Source: Butyriboletus loyo (taxonomy: Eukaryota > Basidiomycota > Agaricomycetes > Boletales > Boletaceae). Taken from it: a stretch of 64,000 bases of DNA. The stretch spans positions 62,001 through 126,000 of the forward strand of contig JBBPSI010000025.1 of assembly GCA_038093515.1 (NCBI GenBank), written 5' to 3'. Positions within the stretch are counted from its first letter, which is position 1, and each line of letters opens with the position of its first letter. Below, one piece after another: positions 37,392-48,580 of the stretch. The position numbers and the translations under genes are program-made. The notes beneath the pieces were generated by a model. It ran no database searches, was not told where the DNA came from, and worked only from the letters and a program-made list of their open reading frames with translations.

Positions 37392-37835
37392 GTACAAGAG
37401 AGCGCTGGTTGTGAGAGGTCGTACCATTGAAGCAGCGGGTTGGCACCATCTAGAAGTCGTTGGGGTTAGAGCTGATCAAGTGAGATACTGGTTCTTGGCT
37501 CCTTGCCTTTACCTGAGCAACCATTACAAGCTTGGTTGTAATATAGTCATGTCGCTCGGCAAAACTCGTAATCATGTGTGCCTCCGCAGCTCAAGGTGTT
37601 ATCGTTCATCCATTTGTGACTCGAGTTCCAACTTTTCGTTCAGCGTTCAGGCTATCCTGCCTATCCAGTTTGGAGTGAATCCATGATGACCCAATATCTA
37701 TGATACATATATTGTCCACAGACACAGCGCAGAACAGCATTACCGATTAAACATAGGAAGATACCACATCCGTACAAGCGTTTACGAATACGCACAACTA
37801 AATCATCCTTGGATTCGTTAGACATATAGCACACT

Positions 37836-38776
37836 CTATTCTTCGTAAATGCGGACAAAACCTTTGCCCCACTTTTCCATCACGGCACAGCCTCCCTGGG
37901 TTGGCTGTGTGAAGGCGACTTGGCCTTTGGTAGGGTCAACTGGACACCCATATATAAAGGTAGCGGCAGCAGCAGATAGCAACTGAGTTGCGACGCCGTG
38001 GCGCCGGTGTGCCGAGGGGACGAATAGTCGGGGTATTCCGAGTGGTGTAGGCAGTGGGCTGGGGTGACAAAACAGTCCGGAACTCGCATCGACAGCTACG
38101 AGGGATTGCGTGCGGGAGGGAGAGAGATCAGAGTTGCCGCGATGGTCTTGTGCATCGACTGCCGACGTGGCGATTGCCATGGCAGTTGAGATACGTTGAG
38201 CGATGACACAGCCCACAATCTTCTCGCGATGCGTATTTGACGTTGTTGGGAGTAGGAAGAGGTATGCTTTGGAGCACTTGAGGATTGATTCTGTCAATGG
38301 CGGGGACGCAAGCGCTAAATTGATGGTTTCCAGCAAATGGGCGAGCTAGGTGCTTGTCAACAGGGCGAAACTGAACGCTATCATGAGCGGACCTTTGTTC
38401 CGATTTTTCCGCCCACGTTCGCGGGGAAGCATATGATGCGTCCCTTTGTGCCGTCATTGAGCTTGACGCTGGAGACCACTTCGTCCACGCCGGCTTTGAG
38501 AACGTCGCGTTCCTCTTCTTTTCCCCACTCCATGCCCCTTTGTACGCGGCCACAGTGGGAGCGGTGCAGTGCCTCGTCGTCTGGGGCACCCTTTGTGTAG
38601 GAAAGAGCGCAAAGTGAGCAGGTCCTCAGGACCGAGGAGTCGAGTGCAAAGTGGAGCTGGGTGAGGGTCTGTTGATTTCTGGGCGTGACTCCGGACTTGC
38701 GTTTTGAGAGGGCGATACGTTTCCTGTGCAGAGGGACAGTGGTGGTGGTGGTGCGGGCAGAGTACGTCCGGGTCAT
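37836..38776 (-). CDS. ECO1: Eco1/Ctf7 cohesin N-acetyltransferase
   Basis: Two exons (38776-38393 and 38345-37836, intron 47 bp) give 297 residues. A basic N-terminus (TVPLHRKRIALSKRKSG) leads to the zinc finger CSLCALSYTKGAPDDEALHR, then DEVVSSVKLNDGTKGRIICF. The acetyltransferase domain has the acetyl-CoA loop RLFVPSAHRRHGVATQLL, then YGCPVDPTKGQVAFTQPTQG and the end MEKWGKGFVRIYEE, all matching Eco1. The enzyme acetylates Smc3 in S phase to set up sister cohesion. The finger's last ligand is spaced as H-x-x-H-C, so it may use Cys or the nearer His in place of the usual H-x3-H. Between it and the GLT1 stop, 37392-37835 has no gene. Confidence 0.94.
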
Positions 38777-39136
38777 GATGTGGGTGTGATCGAGGTCGGA
38801 ACGCGTCGCGTCCTAGGCTGACCACGATCACGTGTTAAGGGTAATTTACATACGGGCCGTACGTAGAATTAAGTAATTTCCGAACTTTGTACTTTTGTAC
38901 TTTTGTACATTTTCTCCCTCACTCACGTCACGGCAAATGTCACTCGGGCGGCCGGATGTCTGTAGGTTGGTCCTGATCCAAACCGTCCAAAAAAACCCTT
39001 CTCCCCTTGCAACGAGGCTGCGAACTCGTCCGTACATCCCTCACCCTTGTCATTTCCCCACATTAATCCTTGCTTCGATCACTCCTCGGCCAAGGTTTCG
39101 GTAGCCTTTCGGTAGCCCTCTTGTTCGCTTCAAAGC

Positions 39137-41900
39137 ATGTCTCACACACAGACGCCACATTCCCCAAACATTCCTTATGACCTCCTCCCCCTGGCACATG
39201 ACCCGCGGGACGCCGTCTATCGCGATACCCCTTCTCCTCGTACTTCGAGCTTTGAAATGACCCCCGTCGAACCGACCACCTTCCCGGAAGGTATGCCTCA
39301 AGATACAACACCCCCACGTCTCCCCCCTGGTGCCCGCTTTTTGCAAGGTGATTTCGAGTACCGCAATTCGCTCGTATCGCACAACACGTTCTACAGCGCA
39401 CCCTCCGCACCCAACTCTTCCGTCTACGCGCTTCAACCCGATTCTGCTAGTGCGGAATTCGTCGGGTACCAGGATGACCCAGGCATTGCCACCAGTAATC
39501 CTGTCGAATCCAATCGCTATCTTGAGGAAAAGCGCTCGGCCTATTCTTCATTGCGCTCCAAGTCCAAACGCGGTATCATCATCCTTGCATCCATCGCGGC
39601 AGCGATTATCGTCATCGTTGCAGTTGTCCTGGCTGTATACTTCACGGTTATCAAGCCAAAGTCGAACAACGTCGCAGCAAGTCCTGCGAGTACAACATCG
39701 ACCGGGACTGGTAATGGTAGTGGCAGTGTTGCCGTAGTCACGGGAGGAAATGGTAGCACCATCACTACCGAAAATGGGACCACCTTCACCTATGTCAATC
39801 CGTTTGGCGGTACATGGTACTGGGATCCGAATGACCCGTTTAACAACAATGCCCAAGCGAATTCTTGGACACCCCCTCTCAATCAAACGTTCAAGTTTGG
39901 TACCAATAGGATGTTCGGGTCCGTCATTTTTGACGACGTTTCGTTTTCCCCGCCTGACAACCATCTACCACTATAGCGTTAACCTCGGCGGTTGGCTCGT
40001 TACAGAACCAGTAAGTTTTTGATGCCAGCAGTGCGCTTTTAGCTAACTTCTCGTCTGCAGTTTATGCAAGTGTCCATTTTGCACCCGATTTACCCTTGCA
40101 CGATTAACATCGTTGGCACAGTGCACCTGCCCTCTTTGAGAAGTACCAAAATACGACACCCCAGGCCGTTGACGAATGGACCTTGAGTGAAGCCATGGCA
40201 GCTGATACTGCCGGTGGTGGTCTCGGTCAGCTAGAGGCTCATTATCAGTCGTTCATTGTGGGAGATCGTCTTTCAAAATGGGTGTTCTACCGTTTCTTAC
40301 CCTCTTGACAGACAGAGCAGGATTTTGCGGAAATCGCAGGCGCTGGGCTCAACTTCGTGAGAATCCCTCTCCCGTATTGGGCCATTGAGACTCGTACTGG
40401 CGAACCTTTCCTCGCCAAAACTTGCTGGCAGTAAGTTTCGCAAAAGGAGCATCCTTCTCTTGGGCTGACAGATCAAAGATACTTCCTCAAGGCGATCCAG
40501 TGGGCTCGTAAATATGGCATCCGCATCAATCTTGACTTCCATGCCCTTCCTGGTAGTCAGAATGGCTGGAACCACTCTGGAAAGCTCGGTTCTGTTAACG
40601 TGCTCAATGGGCCGATGGGATTGGCAAATGCACAGCGATCCTTGGATTATATTCGGATAATTGCCGAATTCATCTCCCAGCCTGAGTATCGTGACGTTGT
40701 GGTTATGTTTGGAATAACCAACGAACCTCAAGGAACTATGGTTGGCCAAGATGCACTGTCTAGATAGTTAGTGTTGTTTTCCACCGAATATCACAAGTTT
40801 GTATGACTGACATTCCATTCTTATATAGCTATCTTCAGGCATACCAGAACGTTCGAATGGCGTCTGGTATAGGGGAAGGGAATGGACCCTTTGTATCGTA
40901 CCACGATGGCTTCCTTGCGTTTTCAGAATGGGCCGGCTTCCTTCCTAATGCCGACCGCACCTCTCTCGATGATCATCCTTATATTTGCTTTGGTACTCAG
41001 TCTGATGCCCCAATGTCATCATACGCTCAGACGCCTTGCAACACTTGGGCCTCGAATTTCAACACGTCAATGGCTGCTTTCGGTCTCACCACTGCAGGTG
41101 AATTCAGCAATGCTGTCACGGATTGCGGGCTGTGGGTCAATGGCGTGGGTCTCGGCACACGTTACGAGGGGACCTATACCGGCACCTGGCCTGTCGTAGG
41201 CAGTTGCACTCCTTGGACTGACTGGGAAAATTGGAACACCACGATGAAGACAGGCATCATGAACTTCGCGATGGCAAGTATGGACGCTCTCCAAGTACGT
41301 GATTTCATCTTGTGCTTGAGTCACCCTGTCACGAATCACGCGCACGCATGACAGAATTGGTTTTTTTGGACTTGGAAAATTGGTGCTTCTTCAGCTACCG
41401 GTGTCGTTGAATCGCCGCAATGGTCGTATTCCCTTGGGTTACAAAACGGCTGGATGCCCCTTGATCCCCGGACAGCTTCTGGGGTATGTGCAGACGAAGG
41501 TATATGGAGCCCACCGCTTCAGGCTTGGCAAACTGGTGGAGCGGGTGCTGGTCAAATCCCGGCCTCCGTCACTCAGGAGTACGCCTGGCCACCCGCCACC
41601 ATCAGTAATGCCGGAGCAGTGACTTCACTCCCCTCCTACACACCTACTGGCACTGTCGCCACGTTGCCACCGCCTACCTTCGCAGTCAGCTCTGGCAAGT
41701 CTGTCGCGACCGCGAACGCAGGGAAGGGATGGCAGAACCCCTCTGACACTGCCAGAGGGATGGTTGCCATCGCGACATGCAACTACCTCAATCCTTGGAT
41801 TGGTCCGAGTGCAGCCCCTCCTTCGCCTTTGTGCCAGAGTGGAAATTCTGGCCGCGCTGTCGCCAGGTCTATGATCACCGCTGCACCTCACGTGTCATGA
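39137..41900 (+). CDS. Membrane-anchored GH5_9 exo-beta-1,3-glucanase
   Basis: ATG 39137 opens a cytosolic tail of about 140 residues, then one membrane segment (IIILASIAAAIIVIVAVVLA), a Ser/Thr/Gly stalk and a GH5 subfamily 9 catalytic domain. The block RMFGVNLGGWLVTEP is joined over an intron near 39919-39975. Further blocks are GLNFVRIPLPYWAIE, RINLDFHALPGSQNGWNHSG, the acid/base glutamate in FGITNEPQG, the nucleophile glutamate in TTAGEFSNAVTDC, and NWFFWTWKIG. This layout is that of the fungal ExgD-type type II membrane glucanases, acting at the cell surface on wall beta-glucan. The C-terminal tail after about 41680 is Pro/Thr/Ser-rich with several cysteines. It lies 360 bp from divergent ECO1. 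Confidence 0.93.
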
Positions 41901-42170
41901 TCCCAGTGATTCTTAGCTTCTGGATATTCCCTTTGTATGGATTTTATTGGCTGGTTGTTCATCGGACCTTCGGTCTTCTTTCGAGTTTCCTCACGTTCGA
42001 GTCTTCCTCCGTGATATCCACGGACTTTTGGACTGCTACCATATAATCTAATATCGTCGGTTGTTTTCGTATACCTAAGCAGATATTCTGGTGTATCCTA
42101 TTACTTGAACACGCAAAACAATCGAAAGGTACCACCGACGAGTCCCAGTACAAGTCGAATCGATCATCGA

Positions 42171-42528
42171 TCAGTGTTCCCCGCTCGTGGTGGCATAGCG
42201 ATCTTCAAGATCCTCCTGCCCACCGAAGCCACCTTCAAAATCACGCTCGGAACTTGGAGCCGTGTTCGAGCTTGCGCCTTCTTTCACCCGAGCACGAATG
42301 GCAGAAAGCCGAGCTTGCTCCTACAGTCAACGATCCAGGTCAGTTCGGAACGTGGCACCGCGGCGACCATGAGGACGGGGGTTACCTTTTCGTTCACATA
42401 TCTAGCTTCTTCCCCCCGTTCCTCGGACGCCCATGCGTTGTCCTGAATGGAAATAAATAAATAAATCACACCCAGTAGTTCACACAAGATCTCAGACGAA
42501 GCACGTTACGTACAGCCTTGCCAGCCAT
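42171..42528 (-). CDS. Small IF1-like protein (ATP synthase inhibitor family?)
   Basis: Three short exons, 42528-42514 (15 nt), 42442-42386 and 42320-42171, join in frame over introns of 71 and 65 bp with GT-AG borders into 73 residues. The middle, AWASEERGEEARYVNEKEQ followed by ARLSAIRARVKEG, is a charged helix that lines up with the inhibitory helix of mitochondrial IF1 (pattern A-F/W, EE-x-RY, then L-x-A-I/L). A short acidic tail (SERDFEGGFGGQEDLEDRY) ends the protein. IF1 blocks ATP hydrolysis by F1. The first exon encodes only MAGKA, with no import presequence; another first exon further up is possible. Spliced frame is convincing, family call moderate. Confidence 0.55.
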
Positions 42529-42604
42529 GTGGACGCAAAAATACGACGAGGAGTTTGTTTGAAAACGTGTTTACAGCCGTGGCAGCCACGACGCACCACA
42601 CGTG

Positions 42605-42664
42605 CTGTTGTAACGGGGTGCAAATCTACCAACTGGAGATTGCACCAACTTCCGGTTACGACAG
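42605..42664. repeat. Short imperfect inverted repeat
   Basis: Arms CTGTTGTAAC + GGTGCAAATC and GATTGCACC + GTTACGACAG pair with one mismatch and one gap around a loop of about 14 bases. It lies upstream of the IF1-like gene. It could be a chance hairpin or part of a small mobile element; no further terminal repeat was found. Confidence 0.4.
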
Positions 42665-42965
42665 CCCTGTTCGTCTCGGCGGACACTAACGATCGTTATT
42701 TTCTGGTCGACACGTCAGAGGAAGAAAAAAAGATTTCTTGTCCTTCAACAATATCCGAGTATAGGAATCCGATCCAACCAAGTATGATAATTTCCGCCGC
42801 ATCATGACAGCCCTGCTGCCACGCTAATGGTACAAAATGGGCGACACCTCTGACGAATACCGAGGACTTGTATGACCATGTACACATCAAGGAGTGTGAC
42901 GTCGCCAAACCATGGTGGATGGTAACGTTGATAAACAATCATAAGTCTGTATGGGAAATCCCACT

Positions 42966-44108
42966 TCAGGATGATAGCACAGCTATCGGATTACTGAAAA
43001 CCCGTCTTGGCGGGTGGCCACGTCGAGTGGGGAGCTTGGTCGCAGACTGAGAAATTTTGGCACACGACCAGACCGCTTCCCCCCGGGGACGAGGTGGACG
43101 CGTATCCTGGCGTAGTGACATGCGGCGATGTGATCGAGGTATCGATGGATTATGAACAGGGTATTTCCTAGGGAATATTGGCTGTGATGTATCGCTGGGA
43201 ATGAAAGTGTGCGACGACCACGGCGGGGAGAAGGTAGGATGGACTTTTCCCGCAAATCGAGAAGCAATGGATGCAGAGCTGAGCGTCGAGCCGCATAGCG
43301 TTTTCAGGTCACCAGAGCTCTTAGACAGAACACTGCCCAAATCCACTAGAGTACGAAGTGAAGAGCGAGGGGACAGGTTGGATGGCAGCGGGGTTGGGTT
43401 GACAAGGATGCCGAGCTCGTAGGAAGCCTAGAGAACCTCTTGAATACATGTCAAACTGACTAACAAATCCGACACAGACCTTTGAAAACCCTAACGAGGA
43501 GACGGACGGGAAATGTGCCGGTCCGTGTTCACCATCACGGAAAGCATGGCGAAGGTCTCTGACGCCTGAAACGCGCCTTAACTTCGACGCTTGAGCTACC
43601 GGCGGTGCTTCAACAGCTTCGCGAGGCTCGTCTTCGTCCACATCAACGACGTCCTCACACGTAGCAGGTATTGACATGATTACGGAAGCGGTAAGAGCGC
43701 GAAGTCTCCGTGTGCGCTGAGCAATCATGTGACCAGGCTCATGTAGCGGGCGGAGAAAGCAAGATTGACGCGACTCTGACGGTCGAGCAGGAAGTTCAGA
43801 TTCTGAAGATGGACCATTGGCATCAGTCAAGGGTTGGTTCGTATATAAAGATGAAGAGACACACGGGAGAGTAATGTTGTAGATGATGCGGTACGTTGAT
43901 CCAGATCACTATCGAGAGTGATATCATTCAAGGGGTCTAGAAGATTGGTATTGACGGGGTCGGCTTGTGAGGAATAACTATAGGTTGAACTACAAATCCT
44001 GAGGTGCCGTGTCCGCGTCGATGAACCGACGCGTTGGGAAGACGAAGAGTCCAGCAGACAACGCTGCTCGCGAGGTTGAATGGCTAGGAAGTCGTTTTGG
44101 CACGACAT
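42966..44108 (-). CDS. Protein of unknown function, three exons
   Basis: Exons 44108-43865, 43802-43480 and 43427-42966 join in frame over two short GT-AG introns into 342 residues. The start is MSCQNDFLAIQPREQRCLLD. An acidic patch (CEDVVDVDEDEPREAVEAPP) precedes a better-ordered block: LRRVSGVRDLRHAFRDGEHG, then LGFSKASYELGILVNPTPLP and SPRSSLRTLVDLGSVLSKSS. The C-terminal part is rich in Pro, Ser and Arg and looks disordered. I recognise no family. The clean joins over two introns argue for a real gene; the extent of the last exon is least sure. It is head to head with OMA1, about 350 bp apart. Confidence 0.6.
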
Positions 44109-44461
44109 TTGTTTCCTATGAACAGAGTAGTTGGTAGTGGTACAAGTTGATGTTGTCTGGGTGTGTGAACGTAAGTTGATTTCAGGTTGCCAGACAGTTC
44201 GGCTATAAAACGGTCACGAGGCTGATGAACCTGGGAATTCGGAGGGCCCCATGATGACCGTTCGGAAGCCCATCGTATTCTACGGAGCGGGTGGTAGTCT
44301 GAGCCATGGCAGCATCGGTGTCCTGGTGCAAGTCAGTGAAAGAAAGCGGATTTAACTTGATTTAATTTGCGTCCGCTCGTCCGATCTTTGTTTGGCATGG
44401 GCTTGCGATCCAAACAACCGCCCCGAAGTCCACCGAACAACCCCTTACTATCGACAACATC

Positions 44462-46015
44462 ATGTTCACCATTCCTCCTCGTAGAACAATTCTTGCACTG
44501 GCCCAGTCACGCCATAAGCTCAGTCGATCTGTATTTCGTGTTCCTTCTTGCACCCCTGTATATCCGTCGCCTGCGTCGGCGCTCCCTCGTTCACCTTTGT
44601 CGCGGCCGCAGTGGCGTCAACAGCAGTTCTCCACATCATCTCGTCTGCAGATCCAGTATACGCGATTCTCTAATGGGTACACCTACCACAGTCGTCGTCC
44701 GGGTCGGGATAAAGTTGCGAAGATACTCATATTCGTCACCGCGGCGGGTGTGGTGTATTATGTCGCGCAGTATGTCGACAAACTCCGTCACGCGTGCGCT
44801 GTTCACGAGATCCACCTTTCGTAGTCTCGAGCAAGTCCCAGAAACAGGCCGATGGAGGTTTATGGACATAAGCCCAAACTTTGAAGCCAAGCTCGAGAAA
44901 GCCTCCTATGCGTCGTTGCTGTCAGAATTCGAAGGAAAGATTCTGCCCGCTCACCACCCCATAACGCATCATGTCCACCGGGTCGTCTCTGATCTCCTGG
45001 AGGCTTCCGACCTCGGTGCCCTGAGCTCTAACAATCCTCGGAAGCCACCCGTAGATGATGATGGCTTTTGGCACGACGATCCTTTTGGTACTGCACGGCC
45101 CCATGACTCTCCAGGCGGAAGTGGAAAACAATGGAATTTGCTCGTTGTCGACGACCCCAAGATTGTCAATGCATTAGCTAGCTTCGGTATGTAATGATTA
45201 GGACCCTGTCACGCTCACTGAACACCCCTTTCCTTAGGTACCATCGTCGTTTTCACTGGAATTTTGCCTGTTTGTAGGAATGAAGCAGGATTGGCAGCTG
45301 TTGTTGGTCACGGTACGTATTTCCGCTTCTCCACTCCATGGAGCTTAATCTCGAATGTTGGTCCAGAAATAGGGCACGCTGGTACTATGTTCTCCAGCTT
45401 TCCGTGAACAATGTTGATGTATTTCAAGTTGCACGTCATGCTTCTGAACGCTATTCATCCTCCAAGGTACTCATATTGCTGGCAATCTTGCTACAAGCAG
45501 TCGGCATCGACTTTGGCATAGCTAGGATGTTGAACTATCTCCTATTCAAACTACCTAATTCAAGAACGCAGGAATTGGAAGGTAAGAGTGGTATTTCTAA
45601 TGCGCAGTCCGACTCGTCGAGCTAACTGGGACTAACAGCTGATACGCTCGGCATGCGCATCGCTGCGAAGGCGTGTTACGACCCTCGGTCTACAGTGGAG
45701 TGAATTTCTTTTTTATCTTCGCTACGACGGTTCCTTCACGTCCGGTTGCAGGATGCATACGCGTTTAGCGAGAGCCAGCGAGAGTGGCGGTGTGGGTTCT
45801 TTTGAGCTCCTACGCACGCATCCAGTCCCAGAGCGTCGGATTAAGGTGAGCGAGGTCGTATACCTTGGTTATTAGACATATATGAGACCTTCATTGCACA
45901 GCACCTCGAAGAACTTGTCCCTGAAGCGTACGAGACACGCGCCGCCAGCCCCCGATGTGCTGGCGTCCGCCAATCCATCGAACAGTTTCTTGGAAGCGTG
46001 AGTCGGTGGGGTTAG
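44462..46015 (+). CDS. OMA1: Oma1-like mitochondrial M48 metallopeptidase
   Basis: ATG 44462 starts MFTIPPRRTILALAQSRHKL, a mitochondrial presequence, followed by one membrane segment (KILIFVTAAGVVYYVAQ). The family block EQVPETGRWRFMDISPNFE comes next, then WNLLVVDDPKIVNALASFG and GTIVVFTGILPV. The zinc motif HEIGH is made by splicing: the H of VVGH and the EIGHA exon meet over an intron near 45312-45364. The third ligand region is LPNSRTQELEADTLGM, then AKACYDPRSTVEM and LLRTHPVPERRIKHLEEL. Oma1 is a stress-activated inner-membrane protease. Stop at 46013-46015, 137 bp from the convergent GH13 gene. Confidence 0.93.
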
Positions 46016-46152
46016 TTATTCTCTACAACAAGATGAGGTGACTCGAGTGAACGTAACGTCAATGCCCCGTGCTTGGTAGGCTATACACTAAGTATAGAAG
46101 ACTACTGTGCCAAAAAAAAAAAGGGTCTCAGAAACAGACACACGTCCAATCA

Positions 46153-48509
46153 CTACAAGTACAGGATGAAGAGCGAGTTGGTCAAAACGAATGACAGTAA
46201 CAGTCCTTGAAAACCAAACACGGGGCGATGTGATACCTGTTCCCCTGAAGCATATTGTGAGAATGTTAGAGTACCATATCCACATAAATCTGAGCCATTG
46301 AGGTCACTCATGGGAATAAGGACGACCGGAACGCCACCCTTGCCGTACACTGTTTGTACTGTGCCGTTGCTACCCACGGGCCATTGGGTGCAAGTGAGAA
46401 TGCTACACGATGATCACACATCAGTACACAAGGCTGGGCCATGCAGTACTCACTTGATGAGAGGTGTGCTCGGCGAATAGGGCGTGTACACCGGAACACT
46501 AACGTTCTTAGGCTGGTGTAATGACGCCTCAAAATTGGAATGTGCAACATCATCTTCACAGACATACCGGAGATCCGATGTTCGTCAAAATTGAGACCAC
46601 GTTGCCTTTCAAGATGGCAATGCCATCGTTCGTGGAAGTGAGGACTTGCATGGACGAATTAAGCCAGTTGGTATTGTTGACTAAAAAGTTGCGAAGCTGC
46701 AACAAGGTCAATGAGAGTAAAAGCGACAAACAACCGGTGTGACCTGGTTCATCGTCGATATTAACTGGTATGCAGTGTTATTGGCATACCCAGAGGTCCA
46801 CAGTGGTTCACGATTCCACTTGAAATGCGTTGAATTTCGTGTCAGGTAATAAAAAGGCAGGAGGACTGATTTACCGGGTCGGTATTTCCACTGAAGCCTT
46901 GTTCCTGTCCATAGTACACAATTGGTATGCTGTGACGGACTCAGGGCGGAAGGGGAGTGATAATTGGGATGACCTACCCGTCTGACATGAAATTGAAAAC
47001 CATTGCATTACTAGCTACGTTAGGCAGGTGGGAAGATTCTGGAGATTGTTGTCTCTTACTAGAGACTTTGAGGGTCAACAGACAGATTGTGCCAGCGGGG
47101 GACATCTTGATTCTCAATGAAGTTTCCAAGTAGTCCACAGTCCTGGGTAGTACCTGTTAGGCAGCAAAGGTGATACTAGATGAGGATCATCTCGATCACC
47201 TTGAATTTCTGCTGGGACTGGGCTATCATGTCCGTCATGGCACTCATATTTTGCTGGCCAGGTATAGTGAATGCATTGGCAAGGGCGGTATACATGGGAT
47301 AATTCAAGACTGAATCTAGAGCATTGGGTCCTTGAAACATAGCAACGTTTCTGAGGAATGTCAGATACGATAGACGTGATGAAGAAGCGCGTACTCGATA
47401 TCCGAATCAAAAACCTCGCCGATGCAGAATACGCCAGCTGCAGCGCAGAAGCCCGGCCAAAAGCCAATGTTGACGTGTCTATCTTCTGTGAAGGAGGGTT
47501 CGTGGAGGTGGGTAAAAGGGCTTACTTGGCAGCTAAATGCGTGTAAGACCCTGACGAGAGGTCGAGAGATGAAAGCACGGACCGTCAATGCGAATACCGT
47601 CGATACCGTATTCATATACAAGGGACCGGATCCATTCCTGGAACGCCGAAACCACGGTCGGATCTTCCGTGTTTATGTCCGGCAGAGGAACTGTGGTATC
47701 GCCTAGCCAGCAGCGTTCTTCGCTGGTGGCGTTGGTCCAGTTAATGACGCAGTAAGGATGGTATTGCGACTGATATAAATATGCGAGTGAGCATGCGTGG
47801 AACTGGATTGTGTATGCTTCTGACCTCGTTCTTGAACATGTAGGTGGATAGGTCCGGGTTGATCGAGGTTGCCATGACATCGTTGGTGATGACATCTACC
47901 ATGAGGTACCTTGACACGACGATGCGATGAGCGGTACCAAACGAGAGCGGGATGACGGACATTCCGCGATTGTGCAGTTCAAGTGAGAGGGATTTCAAGT
48001 CGTCGGAGGTGCCGAATCTGTCGTTGAGCTTCGTCGCATCGGCGATCCAGTAACCATGATATGGATCGCCGTAGGGAGTGGTGGGACCTTGATAATTCTG
48101 GGACACGGGACTGATCCAGACTGTAGACGGTGGTGAAATCAAGCATTATGCGCTCGGGGAGGGTTGACGTACTTGCGGTGAAGCCAGCGTCGTGGATATA
48201 GTCGAGGTTTTCACGAATACTGTTCGGAGTCGCGTAAGAAATACGGGAAGGGATGGAGGACATGTTTGATCACGTGTTCCAAGTGCCACCACACCAAGTG
48301 CGCTTTCCTGGATCACAGACCGTCGGGTCTGCTCCAGCTGGCAGGGCATAGCGGTCTACGATGATTCTGCAAGTGAAATTAGAGGATGACGAGCGACTGC
48401 GAGAAAGGGAGTACTGATAAATAGAGCGTCCCCTCCAGTCGTTGGCGGACGCGGCAAGAGAGAGTGGTAGTAACTGCAAACTGAGCAGAAAGTACGAAAC
48501 GAGTGACAT
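46153..48509 (-). CDS. GPI-anchored GH13 enzyme, AgtA-like alpha-glucanotransferase
   Basis: The start at 48509 gives a signal peptide (MSLVSYFLLSLQLLPLSLAA). Then come DWRGRSIYQIIVDRYALP, WCGGTW, AGFTAIWISPVSQN, GYWIADATKLNDRFGTS, the catalytic-Asp region GIDGIRID and the acid/base glutamate in FCIGEVFDSD. In region I the usual D-x3-N-H reads DVITND, and in region IV the usual N-H-D reads ENQD (near 47115), so both active-site histidines of true alpha-amylases are replaced. In Aspergillus, GPI-anchored AgtA/AgtB show such losses and are glucanotransferases acting in wall alpha-glucan making. The C-terminus (GLLLSFVLTNSLFILYL) is a GPI-attachment signal. About ten short introns; internal borders near the catalytic Asp are not fully resolved. 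Confidence 0.87.
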
Positions 48510-48580
48510 ATCGGTCCATGCTTGCAATTGATCCTACGCTTTATTTAAAGTGGGTGGGCTCATCGGCACTGCCATATCCA

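Noticed and set aside
46110..46122. A-run near the OMA1/GH13 convergent ends
   Set aside because: Short homopolymer in a shared 3' region; no sign of a retroposed copy.
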